Positions 33,856 to 46,166 of a stretch of 64,000 nt of DNA are shown here, piece by piece (position 1 is the stretch's first letter; every line of letters starts with the position of its first letter). Below the pieces are notes generated by a model that was given only the letters and a program-made list of their open reading frames with translations, was not told the DNA's origin and searched no databases. Both the position numbers and the translations under genes were made by a program. Origin of the DNA: Steroidobacteraceae bacterium (GTDB taxonomy: Bacteria; Pseudomonadota; Gammaproteobacteria; Steroidobacterales; Steroidobacteraceae); NCBI GenBank assembly GCA_019187185.1, contig JABAQU010000001.1:248001-312000 (forward strand), written 5' to 3'.

Positions 33856-35178
33856 GTGAGAACACCCATCGCCCTCGCCGTCGGCGCCCTGCTCGCGGCG
33901 CCTGCCATCGCCCAGCAGACGCCCGCAGCGGCGACGATCGACGACCTGCGTCGCGACCTCGAGGCACTGACGCAGCGGCTCGAGCGAGTCGAGTCGGAGA
34001 ATGCCTATCTCAGGGACCATGCCCGGGCGACCCGCAAGGAGATGGCCGGGGCGGATGTCGCCCTCGCAAAGCTCCCGGCAATCGAGAAGGACGCGAAGGC
34101 GGTCGACTGGGCATCGAAGGTCCGGTTGAAGGGCGATTTTCGCTACCGCCACGAGCGGATCGAGAACGAACTCGCCAGCGGCGCAACCAGCGACCGGCTG
34201 CGCCATCGCGTGCGCGTGCGCCTCGGTGTCGAGGCCAAGGTCACGGACACGGTCAAGGCGGTCGTGCAGGTCGCGACGGCCGGCGACGACCGCGACCCGC
34301 GTTCGACCAACCAGACGCTCGGGGAGGGTGCGACACGCAAGGCGCTCGGTCTCGATCTCGCCTACGCAGACTGGACGCCCGTGCAGGGCTTCAACGTGCA
34401 GCTCGGCAAGATCCCGTACGCCTGGCAGCGCGTGGGCAGCTACTTCTGGGACGGCGATATCACCTGGGAAGGCGGCGCGGCGCGGCTCGCGCGCGGCCCG
34501 TTCTTCGCGAGCGCCATCGGCGCGTGGCTCTCCGAGTCCGACTCGGGTGCCGACGCCAATCTCTTCGGCGGCCAGATCGGCTTCAAGTCGAAGGTCGGTG
34601 GGCGGCTCGGCCTGACGGCGGCGATCGGCTACTTCGATGCAGGTGCCGTGCAGGACGAGGTTACGCTCACATCGGCGACACCCGCCTGCACGGCGAACAG
34701 CCTGTTCTTCGGCGGCGCCCAGGGAAATCGTACCGAGGTCGTGGGGGGCTGCCGGCGCCTGCGTGACGACTACGACATGGTCGAAGCGCTGGCGCAGGTC
34801 GACGTCGAGGTCGGCAGACTGCCGCTCGCGGTGTTCGCGGACTACATCCGCAACCACGGTGCGCTCGACAACGACACGGGCTATTCGTTCGGGCTGACGC
34901 TCGGCAAGGCATCGAATGCCCGCAGCTGGGAGATCTCGTGGATCTACCAGGACCTGGAGCAGAACGCCCAGTTCGGCCAGTTCGTCGACTCCGACTTCGG
35001 CGGCGGCATCACCTGGTCGAAGGGCAGTGTGATCAAGGCGGCCTGGGTCCCGGCCAAGAACTGGACGATCAACGGCACGTATTTCCTGAACGAGCGCGTG
35101 CTCGCCGGCGCCGGATCCGTCACCGAGACATGGCGCGATTACGACCGCGTGCAATTCGACCTGAACTACAGATTCTGA
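33856..35178 (+). CDS. Pho-regulated putative porin (OprP/OprO-like)
   Basis: The 440-residue outer-membrane protein has a signal peptide ([15 protein letters not shown]), a short coiled-coil segment ([19 protein letters not shown]) and then a beta barrel of alternating strands ending with the C-terminal aromatic FDLNYRF. The N-terminal coiled coil followed by a barrel is the layout of phosphate-selective OprP/OprO, though I cannot align the lysine ladder by eye. The GTG start at 33856 follows GGAGA. The double Pho box in front and pstS behind support a role in phosphate entry across the outer membrane. Confidence 0.82.
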   Translation: MRTPIALAVGALLAAPAIAQQTPAAATIDDLRRDLEALTQRLERVESENAYLRDHARATRKEMAGADVALAKLPAIEKDAKAVDWASKVRLKGDFRYRHERIENELASGATSDRLRHRVRVRLGVEAKVTDTVKAVVQVATAGDDRDPRSTNQTLGEGATRKALGLDLAYADWTPVQGFNVQLGKIPYAWQRVGSYFWDGDITWEGGAARLARGPFFASAIGAWLSESDSGADANLFGGQIGFKSKVGGRLGLTAAIGYFDAGAVQDEVTLTSATPACTANSLFFGGAQGNRTEVVGGCRRLRDDYDMVEALAQVDVEVGRLPLAVFADYIRNHGALDNDTGYSFGLTLGKASNARSWEISWIYQDLEQNAQFGQFVDSDFGGGITWSKGSVIKAAWVPAKNWTINGTYFLNERVLAGAGSVTETWRDYDRVQFDLNYRF

Positions 35179-35219
35179 CGGCCGACTGTCACGGAACCGT
35201 CACAGACCGGCCCTAGCAT
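35175..35219 (+). promoter_or_regulatory. Pho-box promoter of pstSCAB
   Basis: CTGTCAC (35186-35192) and CCGTCAC (35197-35203), separated by GGAA, are followed after ten bases by TAGCAT (35214-35219) as -10. A weaker third repeat, CTGACGG, lies 11 bp upstream at 35175 and overlaps the porin stop. The predicted start near 35226 leaves a short leader containing GGAGAG ahead of pstS. Confidence 0.8.
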
Positions 35220-35244
35220 TGACCCGAACATGGAGAGAGCATTC

Positions 35245-36246
<1,002 letters not shown>

Positions 36247-36259
36247 GCACGGGCGCCGC

Positions 36260-37183
36260 GTGAATCCGCAGCAGACCATCCCTGCGTCGTTCCGGGCCTC
36301 GATCCGGCGGCGCAGGGCGCGGGACCGCGTGATCGAAACGCTGCTGCTCGCCGCGGGGCTCGCAGCCGTCTTCGCGACCGCCGCCATCGTCTGGATTCTC
36401 GTCAGCGAGGCCCTGCCGTTCTTCGAGCACGTGCCGGTCAGGGACTTCCTGACCGACACCCTTTGGACGCCGCTGTTCGCCGAGCCGCGCTACGGCATCA
36501 TGCCGCTCGTCGCCGGCACGCTCGTCACGACCTTCGTCGCGCTGCTGGTCGCGATGCCCGCGGGTACCGTGATCGCCATCTACCTGTCCGAGTTCGCGAG
36601 CCACCGGCTGCGGGAAGTGGTGAAGCCCGCGCTCGAGATGCTCGGCGCCGTGCCGACGGTCGTCTACGGCTACTTCGCGCTCGCGATGGTGACGCCGTTC
36701 CTGCAGAAGCTGATACCGGGATTGCCGGGATTCAACATGCTGTCCGCCGGCCTCGTGATCGGCATCATGATCGTGCCGTACGTCGCCTCCGTGAGCGAGG
36801 ATGCGATGCGCGCGGTGCCGAATGACATGCGCGAGGGCAGCTATGCGATGGGTGCGACGCGCTTCCAGACCGCGACACGCGTCGTGGTGCCCGGGGCACT
36901 CTCCGGCATCGCCGCGGCCTATATCCTCGGCATCTCCCGCGCGGTCGGCGAGACGATGGTGGTCGCGGTGGCCGCGGGCCTGCAGCCGAACCTGACCTGG
37001 AACCCGACCGAGCCTGCCGCGACGATCACGTCATTCATCGTGCAGGTGAGCCTCGGCGACCTGCCGCACGACAGCATCGGTTACCAGTCGATCTTTGCCG
37101 CGGGACTCGTGCTGCTCGTCATCACGCTCGCCTTCAACATTGCCGGTTTCGTGCTGACTCGCCGGTTCCGGGAGACGTACTGA
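36260..37183 (+). CDS. pstC: Phosphate ABC transporter permease PstC
   Basis: The 307-residue inner-membrane permease has six hydrophobic helices and the permease signature in MREGSYAMGATRFQTATRVVVPGALSG (the EAA loop that docks on PstB). GTG 36260 is chosen because it lies 13 bp after pstS and gives the usual length with a short cytoplasmic N-terminus. It forms the channel with PstA. Confidence 0.92.
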   Translation: MNPQQTIPASFRASIRRRRARDRVIETLLLAAGLAAVFATAAIVWILVSEALPFFEHVPVRDFLTDTLWTPLFAEPRYGIMPLVAGTLVTTFVALLVAMPAGTVIAIYLSEFASHRLREVVKPALEMLGAVPTVVYGYFALAMVTPFLQKLIPGLPGFNMLSAGLVIGIMIVPYVASVSEDAMRAVPNDMREGSYAMGATRFQTATRVVVPGALSGIAAAYILGISRAVGETMVVAVAAGLQPNLTWNPTEPAATITSFIVQVSLGDLPHDSIGYQSIFAAGLVLLVITLAFNIAGFVLTRRFRETY

Positions 37184-38079
37184 TGGGGAACATCGAGCGC
37201 CGCAAGCTCATGGACCGGGTCTTCGTGATCGTCGGCCTGTTCGCGCTGATCGCTGCGCTGGCGGTGCTGTTCGCGCTGTTCGCCGACCTCGTGGTGCAGG
37301 GCGCGCCGCGGCTCGACGCGGGTTTCCTGACTTCGTTCGCGTCGCGCAAGCCGGCGGAGGCGGGCATCCTCGCGGCCTGGGTGGGCACGGCGCTCATCAT
37401 GCTGGTCACCGCATGCGTCGCGATGCCGTTGGGTGTGGCCGCCGCGATCTATCTCGAGGAGTACGCGCCGAAGAACGGGTTCACCGCGATCATCGAGGTG
37501 AACGTGACCAATCTCGCGGGGGTGCCGTCGATCATCTACGGCCTGCTGGCCCTCGGCCTGTTCGTCTACAGGTTCAACTTCGGCCAGAGCATCCTCGCGG
37601 CCGGCTCTACGCTCGCGCTGCTGATACTGCCGATCGTGATCGTCGCGACGCGCGAGGCGGTCCGCGCCGTGCCGCGACCGATCCGCGAAGCCGCGTACGC
37701 ACTCGGCGCGACCCGCTGGGAGGTCACGGCGCACCATGTGCTGCCGTATTCCATGGGTGGCGTGCTGACCGGCATGATCATCGGCCTGTCGCGCGCCATC
37801 GGCGAGACCGCGCCGATCATCACGATCGGCGCGCTCTCGTTCATCGCGTTCCTGCCGGCCTCGCCGTTCACGAGCGAGTTCCCGTTCCTGTCATTCGCAT
37901 GGCTGAAGGATCCGTTCACCGCGATGCCCATCCAGATGTTCAACTGGGTGTCGCGCCCGGACCCGGATTTTCGCGTCAATGCAGCCGCCGCGGGCGCCAT
38001 CCTGCTCGGCATGACGCTGCTGATGAACGGCCTCGCGATCTGGCTGCGCTTCCGTTTCCGCAAGAGGATCTACTGGTGA
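37183..38079 (+). CDS. pstA: Phosphate ABC transporter permease PstA
   Basis: The 298-residue permease has six membrane helices and the EAA loop [22 protein letters not shown]. Conserved PstA segments are [11 protein letters not shown] and [16 protein letters not shown]. Its ATG shares one base with the pstC stop, so translation is coupled. Confidence 0.95.
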   Translation: MGNIERRKLMDRVFVIVGLFALIAALAVLFALFADLVVQGAPRLDAGFLTSFASRKPAEAGILAAWVGTALIMLVTACVAMPLGVAAAIYLEEYAPKNGFTAIIEVNVTNLAGVPSIIYGLLALGLFVYRFNFGQSILAAGSTLALLILPIVIVATREAVRAVPRPIREAAYALGATRWEVTAHHVLPYSMGGVLTGMIIGLSRAIGETAPIITIGALSFIAFLPASPFTSEFPFLSFAWLKDPFTAMPIQMFNWVSRPDPDFRVNAAAAGAILLGMTLLMNGLAIWLRFRFRKRIYW

Positions 38080-38083
38080 GGCC

Positions 38084-38908
38084 ATGTCCACGACGACCCG
38101 CATAGCGGCGCCGGCTCCGCCGGTCGCGCGTCCCGTCACGCAGGACGCGCCCGTCAAGGCGCGCACCCGCAAGCTCAATTTCTTCTACGGTGACCGGCAC
38201 GCGCTCAAGGACCTCGATCTCGAGATCCGCGACCGGCGGGTGACCGCGCTGATCGGACCGTCCGGCTGCGGCAAGAGCACATTGCTGCGTTGCTTCAACC
38301 GCATGCACGACCTCACGCCGCACACGCGCTACGAGGGGTCGATCCACCTTTTTCCCGACGGGGTCGACCTCGTGTCGAGCAGCCTCGACCCGATCGAAGT
38401 GCGCATGCGCATCGGCATGGTGTTCCAGAAGCCGAATCCGTTCCCGAAGTCGATTTTCGAGAATGTCGCCTACGGGCTGCGCGTGCGCGGCATGCGCTCG
38501 AGGGTGCTGATCGAGGAAGAGGTCGAGAAGGCGCTGCGCGAGGCGGCGTTGTGGGACGAGGTCAAGGATCGCCTGCACACGTCCGGTCTTTCGTTGTCCG
38601 GCGGGCAGCAGCAGCGCCTGTGCATTGCGCGGGCGCTGGCGACCAGCCCCGAAATGCTGCTGTTCGACGAGCCGACCTCGGCGCTCGATCCGATCGCGAC
38701 CGCGCGCATCGAGGAGCTGATCGGCACGCTGCGCGAGCGTGTCACGGTGCTGATCGTGACGCACAACATGCAGCAGGCCGCACGGGTGTCGGACTACACG
38801 GCTTTCATGTATTTGGGCGAGCTGGTCGAGTTCGACGCGACGAGCAGGCTGTTCACGAACCCCGGCAGGAAGGCGACGGAAGACTACATCACGGGCCGTT
38901 ACGGCTGA
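38084..38908 (+). CDS. pstB: Phosphate ABC transporter ATPase PstB
   Basis: The 274-residue ATPase has Walker [21 protein letters not shown], the Q-loop [17 protein letters not shown], the signature [15 protein letters not shown] and Walker [13 protein letters not shown]. It drives phosphate import through PstCA. The N-terminus has a ~20-residue Ala/Pro-rich extension. It starts 4 bp after pstA. The 139 bp between its stop and the convergent dapD stop show nothing recognisable. Confidence 0.95.
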   Translation: MSTTTRIAAPAPPVARPVTQDAPVKARTRKLNFFYGDRHALKDLDLEIRDRRVTALIGPSGCGKSTLLRCFNRMHDLTPHTRYEGSIHLFPDGVDLVSSSLDPIEVRMRIGMVFQKPNPFPKSIFENVAYGLRVRGMRSRVLIEEEVEKALREAALWDEVKDRLHTSGLSLSGGQQQRLCIARALATSPEMLLFDEPTSALDPIATARIEELIGTLRERVTVLIVTHNMQQAARVSDYTAFMYLGELVEFDATSRLFTNPGRKATEDYITGRYG

Positions 38909-39047
38909 CACTGCTGCCGGATTGCCGTCCCGGCCCCTGCCGGCCGTCGACGCGGCGGTCTCGATGCTCCGCCTCGGGGTGTTCGAGATGGGTGGGCTCG
39001 AGTCGCCGCGCGGCCTGCGCGCGGTCGCGCAGCCCCGGCGTTGCAGG

Positions 39048-39878
<831 letters not shown>

Positions 39879-39978
39879 GGCGCGCTCCGGTGGGCGAGCG
39901 CGCATCGTGCCGACCTCGGCGGCGAGTCGCAACCCGGGCGGGCGGATCGATGCGCCGGCGGTCGTGAGCCGGTGCGTC

Positions 39979-42264
39979 TCAGGGGTGCAGCGCGACGCGG
40001 GCGGGACGGGCGGGCGGCGGCTGCGATGCTGCGTCCGCGAGCCCGGCGAGCACGATGTCGAGGGGTACCGGCGCACCGAATGCATAGCCCTGGCCGTACG
40101 TGACGCCGAGCGAACGCAGGCGCTCGGCGATCGCGTCGGTCTCGACATACTCGGCGACCGTGTCGAGGCCGAGCTGACCCGCGATCTGCAGCACCGCCCG
40201 CACCACGCCCTCGGAGCGGTCGTCGGTGAGGATGTCGCGCACGAAGGAGCCGTCGATCTTGAGCGCCGAGACCGGCAGCGATTTCAGGTAGGCGAGCGAG
40301 GAGAAGCCGGTGCCGAAATCGTCGAGCGCAAAGTGCACGCCGAGCGCGCCGACGCGCTCGATGAAGCGCTGCGCGGCAGCGATGTCCGATATGGCGGCGC
40401 TCTCGGTGAACTCGAAGACGAGGAGTTCCGGCGGCACCGCGGCGCCCTTCAATGCAGTGCGCACGAAGTCGGCGAAATCCGGCTGCACGAGCGATTGCGC
40501 GGAGACATTGATCGAGAAGCAGACATTGCGGGAGCGCAGCACCGCCGCGTGCGGATCGAGCATCGCGATCGCGCGGCCCACCACCCAGCGGTCGAGTTGC
40601 GGCAGCAGCTGATAGCGCGTGGCCGCGGAGATGAAGCGCGACGGCGAGACCGGCGCCCCCGCCTGGTCGCGCATGCGGATCAGAATCTCGTGCCGTCGCG
40701 GCCGCGTCGGGTCCCACAGCGATTCGATCGGCTGCGCGTACAGCACGAAGCGGTTCTGCGCGAACGCGTCGGTCAGGTCGCGGAATACCTGCAGGTCGTC
40801 GCGCCGCTGCACGAGGCTCGCATCGTTCTGCGCAAAGAGCTCGACACGGTTCCGGCCGCGATCCTTGGCCGCCTTGCAGGCCGTCTCGGCGATCGCGAGC
40901 ACGTGCTCGGGCGACTCGCCGGAAACTGCCGCGGCGACGCCGAAGCTCGCGGTGACGCGCAGTCCCGAGTGCGCCGGCGGCGGCGGCAATGCTTCGACGG
41001 CCTGGCGCGCCGCCTCGGCCCAGACGCGGCCCTGGTTCAGCGTGCAGTCGCGCAGCAGCGCGACGAAGCGGTCGCCCGCGAAACGGCTCGCCATGTCGAC
41101 GCGCAGGCCGCCGTAGTCGTGCCACAGTGCGGCGACGCTGCGCAGGATCTCGTCCCCGGCCGCAAAGCCGAAGAGGTCGTTGGTCACGTGCAGCTGGTCG
41201 AGGTCGGCGTAGACGACGCAGACATTCGCGCCGGGCGCCGCGAGCACTCCGCGCAGGCGCTCCTCGAACACGTGGCGCGCGGGCAGACTCGTCAGCGGGT
41301 CGTGCTCGATCTCGGTCGCCGCCAGCACGCGCGGGATGATGTGCTCGAGGCGGCGCGCGTCGCGAGGCGTGAGCCGGCGGCTTTCGCGCAGCGCGAAGGC
41401 CATGATGAGGCCGTGATGCACGCCGCCGGACTCCACGGGGGAGGCGATCACGGTCCAGGGCAGCAGGTCGGAATCGGGCGTCTCGCGCAGCCTGGCGACG
41501 ATCGTCGTGCGACGACGGGCCGCGACTTCTTCGGACAGCGAGCCGCGCGCGAGGCGGCGCAGTGTTTCGAGCTCGGTCTGCGGAATCGATCGGCGGGTCA
41601 CGCAGCGCTCGAGTTGGCGGTCGGCGAGCCAGAGCAGCACGCCGTCGCAGCCGAGGTGCGCGGCGCGGGCATCGAGCGTCGCCTCGAGCCGGTCGGCACC
41701 GGCGCTGCGGCCGGCATGACTCGAGGTGGCGAGCAGCCAGCGCAGCTCCGCGGTCTGTTCGGCGGCCTGCAGGCTGGCGAAGCGCTGGCGCCGCAGTTGG
41801 GCGGAAGCGGCCACTTCACGCGCGAGCAGCAGGAGGACGGGGCGCAGCGACTGCGAGAGCGCGGCGCCGTCCGGGTCGGCCGCGCTGCGCGATGCGGGGC
41901 CGATGAGGCCGAGCCAGGCGAGCGGTGGCTTGCCTTCCTCGCCGACAGGCAGCAGCAGGCCGGTCGCGGGGTCGGCGCTGCGGGCGAGCGCGAGCGCAGC
42001 GGCGATGTCGCGCTGGCGCATGAGGGCGAGCACCTGCTCGAGGCCTGCGCGCAGGTCGAGCGCATCGGTGCCGTCCTCGCTCCACCACAGGCGCCCGTCG
42101 GGCCCATAGAGGATGACGCGACGGGTGCGCGGGAACAGCGAACGCACGATCTGTGCGTGGGGGGCTGCGTCGAAGGGCTGCGCCGCCAAGGCATCCCGTC
42201 CATGTGAATTATGACAAGCGGATTGTGCGGCCTGTCCGCGGAGGGCGACCGCGACGCGAGTCAC
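39979..42264 (-). CDS. Cyclic-di-GMP phosphodiesterase with degenerate GGDEF
   Basis: This 761-residue protein has a ~330-residue N-terminal sensory region without membrane helices (a GAF-like part around residues 180-300), a degenerate GGDEF domain (AGDRF near residue 396 in place of GGDEF) and an EAL domain from about residue 500 (EIL near 526, [31 protein letters not shown]). It should bind or degrade rather than make cyclic-di-GMP. It interrupts the dapD-dapC-glnD neighbourhood. The first ~40 residues are poorly supported and the start could be further downstream. Confidence 0.87.
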   Translation of the reverse strand: MTRVAVALRGQAAQSACHNSHGRDALAAQPFDAAPHAQIVRSLFPRTRRVILYGPDGRLWWSEDGTDALDLRAGLEQVLALMRQRDIAAALALARSADPATGLLLPVGEEGKPPLAWLGLIGPASRSAADPDGAALSQSLRPVLLLLAREVAASAQLRRQRFASLQAAEQTAELRWLLATSSHAGRSAGADRLEATLDARAAHLGCDGVLLWLADRQLERCVTRRSIPQTELETLRRLARGSLSEEVAARRRTTIVARLRETPDSDLLPWTVIASPVESGGVHHGLIMAFALRESRRLTPRDARRLEHIIPRVLAATEIEHDPLTSLPARHVFEERLRGVLAAPGANVCVVYADLDQLHVTNDLFGFAAGDEILRSVAALWHDYGGLRVDMASRFAGDRFVALLRDCTLNQGRVWAEAARQAVEALPPPPAHSGLRVTASFGVAAAVSGESPEHVLAIAETACKAAKDRGRNRVELFAQNDASLVQRRDDLQVFRDLTDAFAQNRFVLYAQPIESLWDPTRPRRHEILIRMRDQAGAPVSPSRFISAATRYQLLPQLDRWVVGRAIAMLDPHAAVLRSRNVCFSINVSAQSLVQPDFADFVRTALKGAAVPPELLVFEFTESAAISDIAAAQRFIERVGALGVHFALDDFGTGFSSLAYLKSLPVSALKIDGSFVRDILTDDRSEGVVRAVLQIAGQLGLDTVAEYVETDAIAERLRSLGVTYGQGYAFGAPVPLDIVLAGLADAASQPPPARPARVALHP

Positions 42265-42285
42265 GAATTTCCGGCGGGGAGCGTG

Positions 42286-43479
42286 CTACCGGTCGAAAAA
42301 GGCCCGGATGCGGCCTGCGGCCTCCACGCATTCCGCCAGCGGCGCGACAAGTGAAATGCGCACCCGCCGGGCGCCCGGATTGACGCCGTGCGCCTCGCGC
42401 GCGAGGTAACTGCCCGGCAGGATCGTGACGTTCTGTGCCGCATGCAGCGCGCGCGTGACGGTCGTGTCGTCTTCAAGCACGTCGGGCCAGAGGTAGAACC
42501 CGCCATCGGGTGCCGCCACGTCGAGCACCGGCGCGAGCAGCGGCACGACGCGTGCGAATTTCTCGCGGTACAGTGCGCGGTTTGCCGCCGCGTGCGCATC
42601 GTCGCTCCACGCCTCGATGCTCGCGAGTTGCGTCGGCACCGGCATCGCGCAGCCGTGATAGGTGCGATAGCGGAGGAATGCCCGGATCAGGGCAGGATCG
42701 CCGGCCACGAAGCCCGAGCGCAGCCCGGGCACGCTCGAGCGCTTCGAGAGGCTGTGAAAGACGATGCAACGCTCGAAGCGGTCGCGACCCGTGGCGCGCG
42801 CTGCCTCGAGCAGGGACGGCGGCGGCCGCGCCTCGTCGAGCCACAGGTCGGCGTAGCACTCGTCGAGCGCGATCACGAAGTCGTGTCGCTCCGCGAGCGC
42901 GAGCGCCTGCTCGAGATACGCGCGCGACAGCACGGCGCCGGTCGGGTTGCCGGGGGAACACAGCACGAGGATCTGCACGTCGCGCCACACGTGGACGGGC
43001 ACGGCATCGAGGTCCGGTACGTAACGTGTCGCGGCGGTCGTGTTGAGGAAGTAGGGTGTCGCGCCCGCGAGCAGCGCCGCGCCCTCGTAGATCTGGTAGA
43101 ACGGATTCGGCATCGCGACGAGGGCGGGCCGGGTGCCGTCGATCGCGGCCTGCACGAATGCGAACAGCGCCTCGCGCGTGCCGTTGACCGGCAGCACCAT
43201 GGTCTCGCCATCGACCGTCCCCGCGCCGAGCGCGAAGCGGCGTTCGAGCCAGCGTGCCGCGGCCGCGCGCAGCGCGGGCAGTCCCACCGTCGACGGATAG
43301 CTGCCGAGTGCGCCGAGTGCGCCGCGCAGTGCCTCCACCACGAAAGCGGGCGGCTCGTGCTTCGGTTCGCCGATCGACAGTGCGATGTGCGCGAGGTCGG
43401 CGGGAGGCTGGTTGCCGGCGAGGAGCGCCGCGAGCTTCTCGAACGGATAGGTGTGCAGCCGTGCGATGCGCGGGTTCAT
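42286..43479 (-). CDS. dapC: Succinyldiaminopimelate transaminase (DapC type)
   Basis: The 397-residue PLP-dependent class I/II aminotransferase has SIGEPKHEPP at the N-terminus, the cofactor-binding lysine in FHSLSKRSSVPGLRSGFVAG, and LCSPGNPTGAVLS. SIGEPKH near the N-terminus is typical of proteobacterial DapC, which makes N-succinyl-diaminopimelate between DapD and DapE. Its start overlaps the glnD stop (ATGA). Another aminotransferase role cannot be excluded, but dapD and dapE nearby support DapC. Confidence 0.88.
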   Translation of the reverse strand: MNPRIARLHTYPFEKLAALLAGNQPPADLAHIALSIGEPKHEPPAFVVEALRGALGALGSYPSTVGLPALRAAAARWLERRFALGAGTVDGETMVLPVNGTREALFAFVQAAIDGTRPALVAMPNPFYQIYEGAALLAGATPYFLNTTAATRYVPDLDAVPVHVWRDVQILVLCSPGNPTGAVLSRAYLEQALALAERHDFVIALDECYADLWLDEARPPPSLLEAARATGRDRFERCIVFHSLSKRSSVPGLRSGFVAGDPALIRAFLRYRTYHGCAMPVPTQLASIEAWSDDAHAAANRALYREKFARVVPLLAPVLDVAAPDGGFYLWPDVLEDDTTVTRALHAAQNVTILPGSYLAREAHGVNPGARRVRISLVAPLAECVEAAGRIRAFFDR

Positions 43480-46166
43480 GCCGCGCGCCTGCGTTCGAGC
43501 GCATCGGCGAGGCGCTGCTGCAGCCGCTCCGCCGCGACCGCGTCGAGTGGCTTGTTCAGCGCGTCGGTGACGTAGAACACGTCCTCGGCGCGCTCGCCCA
43601 CCGTCATGATGCGCGCATTCAGCAGGTGCACGCGCTCTTCCATCAAGACCTTGCCGACATCGCACAGGAGCCCGGGCCGGTCACCGGCGGTCAGCTCGAT
43701 CACGGAGCGACGGTGGCGCTCGTCCGTGCTGACGGCAATCTGGGTCGGGGTGTGGAACATGCGTGTCTGTCGCGGCGCGCGCCGGTACACCGCGGGCGTC
43801 TCGCCTGCGGGCGATTGCAGGGAACGCCACAGCGCCTGTTCGATCTCGCCGAGGCGTTCCACATCGTTGATCGGCGCGCCGTCGTCCTCGAGGACGTGGT
43901 AGACGTCGAGGCTGTGGCCGTCTTCCGTCGGCGAGATGTGCGCATCGACGATCGTGAGCCCGAGCTGGTCGAGCACGGCCGTTGCGCGTGCAAAGCCATG
44001 GTGGCGATGCGGCGCGAACGTGAAGATGGCCGTCGTGCCGCGGACGCTGCGCGGATCGAGCGCGACGACCGGCGCCTCGTCGCGCGCGTCGCGGTCGGCG
44101 AGCAGCCGCGTGTGCCACGTGATCTCGTCGGCGCTGTTGCGCAGGAAATAGCCGGGCGTCAGTCGTGCCCACACCGCGTCGACCTGCGCCTCGCTGCAGC
44201 CGCCCGCGAGGAGCGCGCTGCGCGCCGCGGCCTGTGCGTCGCGGATCAGCTCGTCCTGGTCGATCGGCGTCTCGAGGCCCCGCCGCAGCGCCCTGCGGGT
44301 GCGCTCGTAGAAGGTGTGGAAGAGCGACGCTTTCCACGAATTCCACAGCTTCGGGTTGGTGCCGCGCACATCCGCGCAGGTGAGCACATAGAGATAGTCG
44401 AGGTGGGTCTCGTCGCCGACCCGGAGCGCGAAATCGTTCACGACCTCCGGCTCGGAGATGTCCTGCTTCTGCGCGGTCACGGACAGGATCAGGTGGTTCC
44501 TCACGAGCCAGGCGACGAGCCGCGCGTCGTAGCGCGTGAGCCCCTGCTCGAGGCAGAACGCCTCGGCATCGACGGCGCCGAGTTCCGAGTGATCGCCGCC
44601 GCGGCCCTTGGCGATGTCGTGGAAGAGCGCGGCGAGGTAGGCGAGTTCGGGCTTCGGCAGTTCGCGGAACACGGCCGAGACTTGCGGCAGTTCGTGGTCG
44701 TAGCGCGAGATCGCGAGGCGACGCAGGTTGCTGACCACGAACAGCGTGTGCGCGTCCACCGTGTAGGTGTGGAAGAGGTCATACTGCATGCGGCCGACGA
44801 TCCGGCCGAAAGCCGGGATGTAGCGGCCGAGCACGCCGTAGGTATTCATGCGCCGCAGTTCGTGGGTCACGCCGACCGGCGCGCGCAGGATCTCGAGGAA
44901 CAGGCGATGGTGACGCGGGTTCTGGCGGAACTCCTCGTCGATCAGCCACAGCGAGCGGCCGATCTCGCGGATGGTTTCGGCACGCACGCCGCGGATCTGG
45001 GGATGCTGCTGCAGCAGCACGAACAGTTCGAGCAGCGCGGACGGGGAGCGCGCGAACACATCGTCGTGCACGGTCTCGAGGTAGTCGCTGCGCACCTGGA
45101 AGCGCGCATTGAGCGGCGTGGGCGGTGCGCCTTCGGTCAGGATCGCTTCGCGGAAGAGCTGCAGCAGCAGTTCATTCAGCAGGCTCACGTCCATCACCGT
45201 GCGGTAATAGCGCTGCATGAACTGTTCGACCGCCAGCGTGTAGGAGGCATCCTCGTAGCCGAAATCCTTCGCGAGACGGATCTGGTGATCGAAGAGGAGG
45301 CGGTCTTCGCGGCGACCGGTGAGCAGGTGCAGTCCGCAGCGCACCTTCCACAGGAAGGCCTGTGCCTGCTTCAGCTTGCGCAGTTCCGACGGCGCGAGAA
45401 AGCCGTGCGTGACGAGCTCGTCGAGCGTCGCGACGCCGAAGTGGCGCTTGGCGACCCAGGCGATCGTCTGGATGTCGCGCAGCCCGCCCGGTGCCGTCTT
45501 GACGTTCGGCTCGAGATTGTAGGCGGTGTCGTTGGCCTTCAGGTGCCGTTCGGTCTGCTCGCGCACCTTGGCCTCGAAGAACTCGCGTACCGGCCAGAGC
45601 CGCTGCGGCGCGAGCGCCGCGCGCATCGCCTGCGTGAGCGCCTCGTCGCCTGCGAGATGCCGCGCCTCGACGAGGGAAGTCATCACCGACACGTCGGCCG
45701 CGCCCTCGGTGACACACTCGGCGACCGTGCGCACGCTGTTGCCGATCTCGAGGCCGATGTCCCACAGGAACGCGACGAGCGCACCGACGGGACCGCGCTC
45801 GGCGGCCGCAAGGGGCGCCGGCACGAGGATCAGCACGTCGACGTCGGAGCACGGCGCGAGTTCCTCGCGACCGTAGCCACCGACGGCCACCAGTGCCCAG
45901 AGGTCCGCAGTACCGAGGTGCGCGCGCCAGGCGGCGCGGAGCACGACATCGATCAATTGCGCGCGCGCATGCACGATCGCCTCGACCGATTCCTCGGCGT
46001 GGAATCGCGCGGCGAGCTCGGCGTGCGCTTCGCGCAGCGCGTCGCGATAGAGCGGCGCGGAGAGCGGATCGGCGGCGAGGCGCCCTGCCAGCCGCTCGAG
46101 CAACGGCCAGTGCAGCTCCCGGGCGGCGGCGGGCCCGCTGTCTTCCAGGCTGTCTGCGGAGGGCAT
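43476..46166 (-). CDS. glnD: Bifunctional PII uridylyltransferase/uridylyl-removing enzyme
   Basis: This 896-residue nitrogen sensor has a nucleotidyltransferase domain (VGGYGREELAPCSDVDVLIL near residue 95), a helical linker with NLEPNVKTAPGGLRDIQ, an HD hydrolase domain (ALFHDIAKGRGGDHSELG), and two C-terminal ACT domains that bind glutamine (the second begins VIELTAGDRPGLLCDVG). It uridylylates PII when glutamine is low and removes UMP when it is high. Its start shares one base with the map stop. Confidence 0.95.
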   Translation of the reverse strand: MPSADSLEDSGPAAARELHWPLLERLAGRLAADPLSAPLYRDALREAHAELAARFHAEESVEAIVHARAQLIDVVLRAAWRAHLGTADLWALVAVGGYGREELAPCSDVDVLILVPAPLAAAERGPVGALVAFLWDIGLEIGNSVRTVAECVTEGAADVSVMTSLVEARHLAGDEALTQAMRAALAPQRLWPVREFFEAKVREQTERHLKANDTAYNLEPNVKTAPGGLRDIQTIAWVAKRHFGVATLDELVTHGFLAPSELRKLKQAQAFLWKVRCGLHLLTGRREDRLLFDHQIRLAKDFGYEDASYTLAVEQFMQRYYRTVMDVSLLNELLLQLFREAILTEGAPPTPLNARFQVRSDYLETVHDDVFARSPSALLELFVLLQQHPQIRGVRAETIREIGRSLWLIDEEFRQNPRHHRLFLEILRAPVGVTHELRRMNTYGVLGRYIPAFGRIVGRMQYDLFHTYTVDAHTLFVVSNLRRLAISRYDHELPQVSAVFRELPKPELAYLAALFHDIAKGRGGDHSELGAVDAEAFCLEQGLTRYDARLVAWLVRNHLILSVTAQKQDISEPEVVNDFALRVGDETHLDYLYVLTCADVRGTNPKLWNSWKASLFHTFYERTRRALRRGLETPIDQDELIRDAQAAARSALLAGGCSEAQVDAVWARLTPGYFLRNSADEITWHTRLLADRDARDEAPVVALDPRSVRGTTAIFTFAPHRHHGFARATAVLDQLGLTIVDAHISPTEDGHSLDVYHVLEDDGAPINDVERLGEIEQALWRSLQSPAGETPAVYRRAPRQTRMFHTPTQIAVSTDERHRRSVIELTAGDRPGLLCDVGKVLMEERVHLLNARIMTVGERAEDVFYVTDALNKPLDAVAAERLQQRLADALERRRAA

